DNA from: Tetraselmis striata
Taxonomy: Eukaryota > Chlorophyta > Chlorodendrophyceae > Chlorodendrales > Chlorodendraceae
Length of the DNA stretch: 64,000 nucleotides
Assembly (NCBI GenBank): GCA_006384855.1
Contig: VCJN01002357.1
Coordinates: 62,001 to 126,000, forward strand
Direction: 5' to 3'
The notes beneath the pieces were generated by a model, which saw only the letters and a program-made list of their open reading frames with translations, was not told where the DNA came from and searched no databases. Both the position numbers and the translations under genes were made by a program. Positions 54,911 to 64,000 of the stretch are shown here, one piece after another. The first letter of the stretch is position 1. Each line of letters starts with the position of its first letter.

Positions 54911-55528
54911 GAAGAAGCAGCCCAAGGGTCGTAGCCGCTCGGACGGCGCCACCCGCAACCGCATCAGGAGCAAGCCAAGCGTCTCTGGCACCCGCGGCTC
55001 AGACAGCAAGAGGGAAACGGACGATGATGCAGCCCACCCGTTTAGCAACTCGCACAAGTAAGTTGCTGAGCGAGCCACCGCAGCAACAACCAAGCTAGCT
55101 GACTCAAGACCACCGCCCGCCACTAACCTTGTGCCGTGTGCAGCTCATATACCACACACACAGAACACCCACCGCTGATTCCCACAACCACCACAGGCAG
55201 CACCTACCCAATTACATGTCGGAGGGCATCGCAGCCCCCACCAATCATACTAGCCGGCTCAGCGGTGGATACATACTGAGCACCACATAAATATTCCGGT
55301 CAGCCCCCTTCCCCCATCTCACCTTGGTAGCTGCAGGCGGGACGCTTCGGCTGCCTAAGCTTGCCTGCTGAGCTATGGATGGGATGGGTCGGACTTAGGT
55401 AGGGACAACATGGGGGCGTTGATGTCCTAGCTTCAGCCCACTGGAAAGAGGAGGGGCTTGGGCACACTGGAGGAAGGCCGTTAGCTTGAGCTGTAATTAC
55501 ACCTAGTGTTCCCTATCATGGTCACGGG

Positions 55529-55572
55529 TTTTTAGGGTTTAGGGTTTTAGGGTTTTAAACCCTAAAAACCCC
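55529..55572. repeat. interstitial telomere-like repeat, head-to-head
   Basis: tttttagggtttagggttt then tagggttttaaaccctaaaa: mixed TTTAGGG (plant/trebouxiophyte type) and TTTTAGGG (Chlamydomonas type) units meeting inverted AAACCCT units. Only a few units long. Confidence 0.7.
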
Positions 55573-55879
55573 AAGATAGCAGATCCTGCGAACAACTCAG
55601 TCTGGGCCAGTGGATGCAACAGACTAGCAGTTGTAATCAATTTCAATTTCAATTTCCTAACCGCTTTTCCGGCTATTCATTGCTGCAAAGTAGTACGGGT
55701 TACGAGCTAACCCGTCGCTGCGCCCGTTCGTGTGCAGCGCGAGTAGACGTAAACGCATCCGTAACAACTAAGCCTGCCATCTCTCAATTTCGTTGTGTTA
55801 CAAACAGCGCCCTCCCCCCCCCCCCCCCCCCAACTGACTCCTTTTTCCCTCCACGTTTTATTCCCTAAAACGTTTTATT

Positions 55880-57259
55880 CCCTAATAAACCTTCCTGCCA
55901 TATGGGGTGTTATCCCCGACCTCTTGGATACGCCCTCCATGCGCACGCAACTGTCCCTCCCGGTCCAATTTGGGGGCCTCGGCGTCGGCGATAATGTGGT
56001 TATCGCAGATGCCTCCCACATCGGCGCTGCCGCCCTTGTGGTTGGCGAAGCTGCGCGCCCTCCGTGCTCCACACGCCACCCTGAGCGACGCCAGCGCGTT
56101 CTTTTCCGACCCCTCAGGCGTATCCAGCCCTCATAGCCTCTACCTTGTTGGGGCGTCCTCGATTCACCAGGCTTTGGCCACCCCACCGTTGGAGCCCGAT
56201 GCCGGCGCCAACGTGTCGGCCGCGCCGATGTGGGCTGTCGAGCTTCGCGGTGCTCATACCCGTGTCGTTGACGAGTGTGGAGACGCGGTGCTCGAGGATC
56301 TAGCGGGGCCGCTGGCCTCTGCCCTAAAGTTGCTCCCCTCCAAGCGCTCTCACGTTGCCCGTGCCGGCTGCTCGATCGGCCGCTGGGGCTGAGCCACGTC
56401 GGCGATGCGCTCGGCGGCCGACCTCCAAGCTATCCCGCATTACTCGGACTTCCCCTTGCACTCCATGCGAAAAGTCCGGGAAACCCTGAGCCACCGCATT
56501 CACACGGTCCGTTTCGCAAAGCTTGCCGAGCGTATGCCTACAAGCGGCCATGGCAGCAACCGCTTCCGAGGCCCCCGCTTACGCGCTGCGACAGCGTTCC
56601 TGGTGACCGATCCTCCAAGTAAGGGTCGCCTTGGTGATGTCCGTGAGCGTTCCCCTGAGTACTACGATTCCATGTTCCGCGTTGCCGCTTGCCGCCCATT
56701 TGGCCTTCCGGCGGCTCATGTCCTCTCCCTTGGCGAGCTATGCCCTTGTGCTTTTTGCTCCTTCTCGGTACAAGGTATGCTGGCCCGTTTTGAGGATGCT
56801 GGCGTGGAATTCACTCCAACCTTCAACTTGGGCGGTCGCTTACGCTGATCACGTGGCACGTTGCTCTGGGGGCGACTCCAATCACGCCGCACACGAGTGG
56901 GCGGCACATGGCCTTTCCGACGTTTGCCACGATGTGAACTCCGCGCCGGGCGTGGGTGTTCAGATCCTCACGGACCCGTCGGTGCTTGTTTCTCTTCCGA
57001 AGGGCAGCGACGTATGGTGGTATCCGCGGGATCACGGTTGCTGTCGATACCACCACTGCCCCTATCCTCGGCGTGTCAAGCTCGGATCCAACGATTGCAT
57101 TGCGGATTGCAGAGCGCCACAAAATCCAGAAGTATGACAAGCCCGGGTGTCCGAAACGCCGCCGGCATGCTTCGCTTTGTTCCTTTCGCCGTTTCCGAGT
57201 TCGGCTCGCTGGCCCCGCACGCTGAGGCCTTCTTAGTGGAGCTCGCTGGCGAAAGCTAG
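55880..57259 (+). pseudogene. LINE-like reverse-transcriptase ORF2 C-terminal relic
   Basis: Successive plus frames give QLSLPVQFGGLGVGD (the conserved 'LP-x-x-x-GGLGl' after the RT thumb of algal/plant LINE-type proteins), then VRFAKLAERMP, DHVARCSGGDSN, IALRIAERHKIQKYDKPG and LRFVPFAVSEFGSLAPHAEA. These follow the usual order of that C-terminal domain, including the KY...F-x-P-F...E-x-x-G end. Frameshifts separate the blocks and the RT itself is absent, so it is a decayed 5'-truncated copy. Confidence 0.6.
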
Positions 57260-58063
57260 CTACACACACATTGGCCAAAAAATCGGCCAGCTCTTGTCTA
57301 CGAGGCGCCGCCGTTTCTCCTTGGTCATCAACATGGCACATGTAGACAACGTTCTTGGCGGGGTCGCGGCCGTGCGCGCGGCACGTGATGGTGCTCCTGC
57401 GCCTGCGTCGCGTCGCTCGTCGGCCTTTGTTGATATGACTCGAGTCAGTGGATGCAAGCGTCCTCGCCGCGGCCTATGGCCTACCCCGGGGCGGTGGTCC
57501 CTATGGTCCCTGGCAGCTTGGCGACTTCGTGGTTCCCTTGGCTCCCCCTTTGTTCTTGGCTCCCTAGCCTCCTGCTCGACCTTGGTTTCAGGCTTATGTC
57601 TCTCTTTTGCTGGCAACCCTTCATAGTTGCTGTTAGTTCTGTTTGTACTGCGCATCTTTTTAAGCCCTGATGATGTAAAAATTAACTAACCTTCCTGCCA
57701 ATTTCGGCTCCCTGTCCTTGTCATATAGCCTGCGCGACCTTTTTTGGCAAGACCATGTATGGCAGCATGATGATGGCGACGATCCTCGTCGATGACGGGC
57801 GAATATCTAATAATATCGTAAAAGACACACGGAGGCGCCAATACGGGCACACGGAGGCGCCACGCGCCAGCGGAAAGCGGTTAAGCGGATAATGGGCGAC
57901 GGGATTATCGCTTTCGACTACGACATAGTGGGCGGCCGTACCCTGTATTAACTGCAGGAGCAGCGACAAGAACCTGGATATATTGATAGCACGCCTCCAC
58001 ATCACGCCATCCTCTCGCCGCATCCCACGGCATCTCACCCCTAGCTACACGCACGCTTCCAAG
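57260..58063. other. LINE 3' flank and TL17 promoter region
   Basis: No exon recognised. The last 250 bases before the TL17 ATG should hold its promoter and 5' UTR. Confidence 0.4.
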
Positions 58064-58194
58064 ATGACACATGCTCTCACGTTGTCAACCCCCCGCGGGC
58101 CCGCCTGCCTGCGCCGCCCGACGTCCGCCTGCCTGCGTCGCCCCGCGCGGGCCCCTATCGTGGCGCGCGCCGGCAGCGGTCCGCCCGTCCCCGA

Positions 58195-58225
<31 letters not shown>

Positions 58226-60791
58226 AACCTTCCAGCGATTTCCCTCGCCTGTCGGTCGCCGGGCATGGTGTCGCAAGCCTCGGGCGGGTGGGCTGTATTC
58301 GCGGCATATGTCCATACAGTATCGGGACTCCCCTCCCTCCCCGACTCGCGAACAGCAGCGCCCCGCTCTGTACGGGTATCTTTTTAACCGCGATGCCTCG
58401 ATGAAAAACACCCTATTAATAATAGAGCCCCGTCTTGATCATTATTTTCCAACCAGCAGGCGCTCGTGCCACGCGGCAAGCTTTGCCGGTCCAGCTCGAC
58501 TCTACCGTCCCGCTACTTCTCTCCCCGGCCGAGAGCAGGGGGCTGACCGTAGTCCTTGCCATGAGCACCAGCACTGTAGCGAGAGGAACCAAAGCAGGAT
58601 TCTGGCAGCACTGGGACGCCTCTGCCTTCGCTCGCTGGCGATGGTGATATCTCAGGCTCGAACTATCTGCAGGGGCGGTGTCGACGCGGTTCAAGATGTC
58701 CGGACGACTTTGAGTTAGTAGCGTCGCTTATCTTGCTGCATCAGCGGCCAGCTAGTGGCACTCTTACCAAACAGGGCTTGCGCAGCTGTCGGGGCGCTGG
58801 GCCCAATGCCGTCCACCGCCTTACCCTCGGCCCCTGCCACCCCTTCTGATCGCGGTTCAGACGCGTGCAGGGAGCTGGCGGCGCGCGCAGGGTGCGCTCT
58901 GAGCGCGGCAGCGCTGGCGCTGTCGCTGGCAGCAGGGCCGGCAGCGGCGGAGGCGCGCCTGCCCCCCATCGACAGTGGTGCGCTCCATGCCCCCACCCCC
59001 CCTCATCCCCCACTACACCATGATCTCCGGCTTGCCGGCGGGGCTGCATTCGTCTGCCAGAAAGGGCCAAATGACTACTTGACTGCTGACGGATGGATGT
59101 GCGTGACTGGGATGGACAGACCCCAAGCGGTGCGAGCGCGCGTTTGTGGGGAACACCATTGGCCAGGTCTACTCCCCGCCCATACCCCTCCCCTCTCTCC
59201 CCTCCCCTCCTGCGCCATCACTGCGCATGCTCTGCCCCAGCCGCTGACGGGCATGCCGCCGCCTGCCACCCCGCAGGCGAACGCAGGTGTCGGACCGCGT
59301 GCTGGACCTGAGGAAGTGCAACTTCGACGGGGCCGATGTTTCGCAGAAGACTCTGTCTGGCGCGCTCATGTCGGAGGCGTCCTTCAAGGGAACCGTCATG
59401 ATCGAGGCCGTCCTGTCCAAGGCGCGCCTGCCCCCCCCCCCCCCCCCCCCCCCCTTTCCGCTTCTCAGCCCCTCCCTTTTTCCTTCCCTGGTCAAGGTGC
59501 AAGCTGCCGTAGGGCTGTCCCAGTCGCGGTGCACACAGCGTTCCGACTGCTTTTGGGATTGTGTGATGGATGTGGAGCTTCGCCTTGTCTACATGGGGCT
59601 TTGCTTGGCTTGGTCCCCGATTCCATGGGCATTCAGGGATGCAGGGAAAGCGAGGCAGTGAATACCGCATATGCTGCCCATCCGTGCTCACATTTCTCCG
59701 CCCCCTTGCAGGCCTATGCTGAGGACACTGACTTCACCGGTGAGCCATTTACACACCAGCCATCACTGGCTCCCCCCTTCCCCTCCCCCCCCCTTTTCGC
59801 CACCCATGTCTCGCGACCACCCGATGCCCGCCAGCGCTGCCGTAGAGCAGCCAGCCGTGCCGCCATCCGCCCATCAAGTTGAGCTTCTTAGCTCCGCCCG
59901 CTCGCAGGCGCCAACATGACCAACGCCGTCATTGACCGCGTGGACTTCCGGGGCGCCAACCTGAGCGGCGTCAACTTCACCAACGCCGTGCTCACGGGCG
60001 TGTTCTGGGAGGGCTCCAACTTGGACGGCGCCACCTTTGAGGACGCGCTCATTGGATCGCAGGACTCGAAGAACCTGTGCGCCGCCCCCCCCCCCCCCCC
60101 CCCCCCCTCCACCCCTCCCCCACGTCGCCCCCCTTGTTGGCCAGGCCCGCCATATCAGGCGGCTCTACGTCCGCAGCTGGCATGACCTGGGTCGGGACCA
60201 GGCTTGACTTGGCGCTGGTTTACCCTGAGGTCCATTTGCGCTGCCCGGCATGCCCTGTGCCCCCACCCCTCCCCCCCCCAACCCCGCGGCCCCGTCACGC
60301 ACTGTCTGTGATCTGAATGGGGGCAGAGTATCGGGATTTATGGTTGATAAGAAGACATGATGATACTGTTTGATGGTGAGGTGTGATACCGTTGATTTGC
60401 AATATTGCACAATGATGCCGGTGCTTTGTTTATAACTCCTCAACTTTTTTGGACAAACAAGCGAGAGAAACCTCGCTAGACTTTTCAACCTGAAAGTTGA
60501 TGCGACAATTGTATGTAGCAAACATGATGGAGAGACAGTCAAAGCGGCTCTCTGATGCATACACGTGGCAGTTCATTCATCATCCATCCACTTCCCCATT
60601 CCACGTGTTGCTCCACCGTCCGCCTGGCTCTTGCTCGCCCCGCGCTGGGTGTGGCCTCCACCAAGTACTAGGCTTACCCCCCTCCCCCCCCCCCCCCCCC
60701 CCCCGGGGCCTTTGTTGTTTTGTGCCGGAGCAGATGCCTGAACCCCACCCTGAAGGGCGACAGCCGCTACGAGGTCGGCTGCCGCAACTGA
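58064..60791 (+). CDS. TL17: thylakoid lumenal 17.4-kDa-type pentapeptide-repeat protein
   Basis: Exons in phase: 58775-58977, 59120-59166, 59287-59421, 59712-59739, 59908-60076 and 60734-60791 (stop TGA). A first exon from ATG 58064 encodes a chloroplast-transit-like, Arg/Ser/Ala-rich peptide, but its 3' border is unresolved. The second signal (CALSAAALALSLAAGPAAA) is a thylakoid-transfer domain with an Ala-x-Ala cleavage site, so the mature protein is lumenal. Mature sequence includes ARLPPIDSDPKRCERAFVGN, CNFDGADVSQKTLSGALMSE and tandem pentapeptides A(N/D)(L/F)xx such as FRGANLSGVNFTNAVLTGVF, ending RYEVGCRN, in the same order as plant TL17. Pentapeptide repeats form a right-handed beta-helix; precise function is unknown. 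The intron after 59421 begins GC, not GT. Confidence 0.88.
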
Positions 60792-61464
60792 GCGGCTGCT
60801 GATGAGCTGTCAAAGGCGCCGCTGGCATCCCCCCCCCCCCCCCCCTGAGTCATACAGGGCCAGGAGGGGCAGCTGAAGGCTGGAGCGGGTCGCCTCTACG
60901 GCATGCCCGTATGTAACCACTGCCGGGCGTGCGACATGCCCCTTCTCCCTCCCGCCCCTCAACCGCGCGCCCGCCTCTCGACCCCCGTTGCATTACGAGT
61001 TTGGATGCCGGAACACCGCCAATGAAAAGGCATTTGTCTGACAGTGCCTGCCTTCTGCCCCCCCAGTTGAGATTAATTTATTGCAGCTTTGTCCCTGGGC
61101 GAACCAGGCCAGCTGTCTCACATGAATATTGACCACATGAACCCGCATGGGGTCGGCTGCTCCCATTAGGGGTGGCAACGCGCGAATGAGGGGCAATGTA
61201 TAGTCCTCTGAGGGCCAGTGCCCACCCGGATGAATCCAAGCGCAATACACGCCGAGTATCGTATGGTCTCGCATGGGAATGAAAGGTTTGCGGCTAGGCA
61301 GCCCAATAGTCGCGTGCCCTGGGTGTATTCATGGCGCGGCTCCACCAGTCACGGCATCGTTGCGTCGGCTTCTCCTTGAGCGCCACTCCTCTGCAGTCAG
61401 CGGGTACAAGCAGCTTTGGGCGCAGTGGCCTAATGGACCTGATATACAGGTGGGGGAGCGGATC

Positions 61465-61495
<31 letters not shown>

Positions 61496-63049
61496 GGAGG
61501 GGGGTCATGCATGGGCTACAGCACACAGCGGTCTTTGTCACACGCACCGGCGCCCGTACATAAGCGCAGTCAGATCCTCGCCTGGGCGATAGATGGATGC
61601 CACAAAGGGGCATGCAGCTTGCGGAGCGATGCCGCCCGGGCTAACCAATCCGTGCCACTGATCTGCGCTCGTGCATGCAGCCGCCTGGCAGCCGCTACCT
61701 GGAACCCGCGACAAGTGTGCCATTGCCCTAATATGCGGTGATTGGGTTTGCAGGCCCCCCAAAATGAAGCGTTTTGATGCAGCACCGCGTCGGAAGATCT
61801 GTGTGGTATTCGCGGCGGGTGGACTATTTTGCGCTTGGGTCTAGAAGCCCGACAATCTCGCGACCTCATGGGACGATGTATTCTACGTATCGTTGCGCTA
61901 CTGGCCTAATCACTGTATTTGTCCGTGATAGCGCGCGGCATTGGGCGTCGATATTCTGAGATATCTCAAGAAAGGATAACGTTTTCCCCTCCTTGCCAAG
62001 GGCGGGCCGGGGGGGGTCTGCACACACTGAACAAGCACTCACATTCTTCCTACGAAAGCATGATTCGCAAGAAACTGCCGAACCCTTGCCCATCTAGGAC
62101 AAAAACACATGTATCACGAATATGAGCAGAACGACTGGGGGAAGTGTCGCTTCAAAACGCTCCCGGAAAGTCTCTTAATATCATGCGTTTCTTATTATAT
62201 ACCCATGAAAGTGCGTCGGCACCTCTACTGCCAATTCGTCGGACTATCAAATAAAGAAACTGCTCACACAGACGAGGGGAGATTACGCAGCAGCACATGT
62301 ACTTATTGTGTCACACAATGAGCACACGAGGGTTTGTATGCATTTACAGGTTTTCAGGCAACGGCACAAAGAGAGGGCCCGGATGAAAGGTTTCAGCAGA
62401 GGGCATCGACCGGGAGCCTCTCCACAGAGGAACAGCTGCTACAGATCGTCGCTATGACCAGGTGTTGCTGCCACCCTGGAGCGCGTTACGGGCATGGGCC
62501 CCTAAAGATAGGGTGCTGAGGAACACCGTCGAAACCGCACGAAACTTGTTAAATCTCGCGCGCTTCATGGGGCACGATGTAACCAAAGAAATGCTACTGC
62601 TTTCATTTGCTCACCTGGCTGCTGGGCGTATCCAATATGCTGTCACCGTTCCCACGCCCCGGTCTCTGCGCTGGCCCGGCTGTTGGCACAGCGCCGGGGA
62701 CGCAGACACACAGGGGTTACGCGTGCCCACGCACACCCCTGCACGAGTATGGACAGGCATCATATGACCAAGCGGGGGGCATGACGGTGGACACATGATC
62801 AGAAATGAAGCACTATTACTGCACTATTACTGCATGTGGCAGCATCTCCTGCTCCCGCCATCATCACAAGTGGTGAGATGCCTAGATATTTCCTTCACTG
62901 CCTATCGCTACATAGCAGGCGACCGGGGCAACATGCACTGGACTGGGCGTTGGTGACTCGCTGCGGCGGCCAGAGATGGTGACTGGGGCCATGGTCACGG
63001 TCAGCGGATCTCGTGGCCCCTGTGGTGCGGCACCCGCCACTGGGCCGGC
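60792..63049. other. intergenic, no supported gene
   Basis: Holds a (TG)n microsatellite (61466-61491) and short open frames. Two plus-strand frames (62334-62519, 62462-62767) have mildly protein-like stretches (TVETARNLLNLARFMGHDVT) but no domain, splice context or start could be supported. Confidence 0.4.
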
Positions 63050-64000
63050 TCAGCCCTGCGATGCCCCTCCGCCGTCCGTTGCAGCTCCTGCACGAGGTTG
63101 AGACCAGTCACTCGCGGGGGTGGCATCGGCGGCCTCCTCCTCGACCCCGGACGGGTGTGGCGCATCCCGCCCAAGCCGCGCTGCCAGCGCTGTCTTGAGC
63201 TTCTGCAGCTCATGGCCCTTGACGATCCTGCAGTAAACGCCCAAACCGGCCGGCCAGCTCTCAGGTTGGGTGAATGCCTGGCGACGCTGCATCCCGGCAT
63301 TTCATGCAGGATTGATTGCGCGCAATGGGCCGCTGGGCTTGATTTATGGCAATGCCAATGGAAGCCAATGGTTTGGATTCGGCAATGGCTTGGACAATGC
63401 GCATTGAGCTTTGCCCGCAAGGGAGAGATGGGTGGCGTTTTGGGTGAGGCGGCACTGACCGGAACGCGTCGTAGCGCTGCTCGTACTGCGCGGAGCAGTG
63501 GTGCTCGGCGCCCCAGCCGTGCCGCTGTTCAAACGGCTTTGTCGTCGTGCTCGGCTTCTTGTGGTAGTAGTGCGTCGCAGCCTGGTCAAAGCCATAGATG
63601 GACACCTGGCAGGGGAAGCAGCACCGCAGGATCAGCATGTACTAGCACCGCCCTTTCCTAAGGAGCCCGAGACGGACCGATGGCACATCCAGCCAAATCT
63701 GGGGCAAATTGCGACCGATGGCACATCGCACCTCCCCGCAGAGGTGAAGCGCCAGGAGGGTGCCGAAAAAGCCGGCACTGGTGTCCACGTGCCCGGAGGT
63801 GTTCCAGTGGTGGCCGTCGACGTCCACGGAGGAGTGGTTGTAGAACTCGGGCTGCATGAACTTGCGCACGGCGGCGTGTACCTGGTCGCTCAAGGCGACC
63901 AACGGGCAGGTGCGCCCCTCGGTGGGGTGGCACCTGTGCTGTGTGGAAAACTGTGCGCAGCCCAGCGCATGAAGGCAAGCATGAGTGTTCATTCTCATGG
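63050..64000 (-). CDS. GT29 sialyltransferase-like protein, 5' end outside window
   Basis: Three exons are visible in phase: 63933-63732, 63605-63460 and 63227-63050 (stop TGA). The first begins with an acceptor and a split codon, so upstream exons lie beyond 64000. The protein holds GHVDTSAGFFGTLLALHLCG followed across the splice by VSIYGFD. This is the sialylmotif S region, with the LALHLC...V-x-(I/V)YGF signature. ATHYYHK follows, with the H-Y-Y of motif III. GT29 enzymes are Golgi type-II glycosyltransferases; in algae and plants the family is sialyltransferase-like and true sialic-acid transfer is unproven. The C-terminal 58 residues are a charged tail (KLKTALAARLG). Confidence 0.8.

Noticed and set aside
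1..64000. CRISPR arrays or prokaryotic operons
   Set aside because: No regularly spaced short repeats with unique spacers; all recognised genes are intron-containing eukaryotic or mobile elements.

Overview
The window is nuclear DNA from a GC-rich green alga. The evidence is GT-AG introns with conserved phase in every host gene, a chloroplast thylakoid-lumen protein of the plant TL17 type, a plant-type rearranged (DRM-like) cytosine-5 DNA methyltransferase, a MYND-finger protein, a GT29 sialyltransferase-like gene and a plant/algal telomere-like repeat. The species cannot be named from sequence alone. About half of the window is mobile-element DNA. There is no rRNA, CRISPR array or bacterial operon structure.

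Host genes, left to right: an FAD-linked D-2-hydroxyacid dehydrogenase (minus, 2560 to beyond position 1); a DRM-like DNA methyltransferase with an N-terminal chromo-like module (minus, 19023-10371, about 20 exons); a MYND zinc-finger gene (plus, from 37409); a large EF-hand, single-pass membrane protein with many one-exon cysteine-rich modules (minus, 49118-39246); the thylakoid lumenal pentapeptide-repeat protein TL17 (plus, 58064-60791); and a GT29-like glycosyltransferase whose 5' part lies beyond position 64000 (minus).

Mobile DNA: a DIRS-type element with gag-like and RT/RNase H/Dam-like ORFs (3560-6560); tRNA-derived SINEs, one split by a TIR element (7.06-8.39 kb, 19.9 kb, 52.7 kb); Gypsy and DIRS relics (9.07-10.32 kb); three copies of a TA-flanked TIR element in direct and inverted array (20.2-24.3 kb); a LINE-like relic (24.5-26.0 kb); a nearly complete Ty1/Copia element (26247-37223, 5-bp target duplication CCTCG); and minisatellite, tyrosine-recombinase and LINE relics (50-57 kb).

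The most striking system is the Copia element. Its long ORF carries a canonical-order cytosine-5 DNA methyltransferase domain with a retained catalytic cysteine, placed between gag and the protease, followed by apparently intact protease, integrase, RT and RNase H. Its 3' LTR is split by a three-unit tandem array of a non-autonomous element whose 422-aa protein resembles the DIRS gag-like protein. The two LTR pieces (251 + 74 bp) rejoin to exactly the 325 bp of the 5' LTR, with no target duplication, as expected for tyrosine-recombinase integration. A host DRM-like gene lies about 7 kb from the methyltransferase-bearing transposon, and the DIRS element adds a Dam-like adenine-methylase domain, so three lineages of DNA methyltransferase-like sequence sit in one window.

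A second genome-level pattern is a long homopolymeric C tract (sense strand) a few bases to tens of bases downstream of many 5' splice sites in otherwise unrelated genes.
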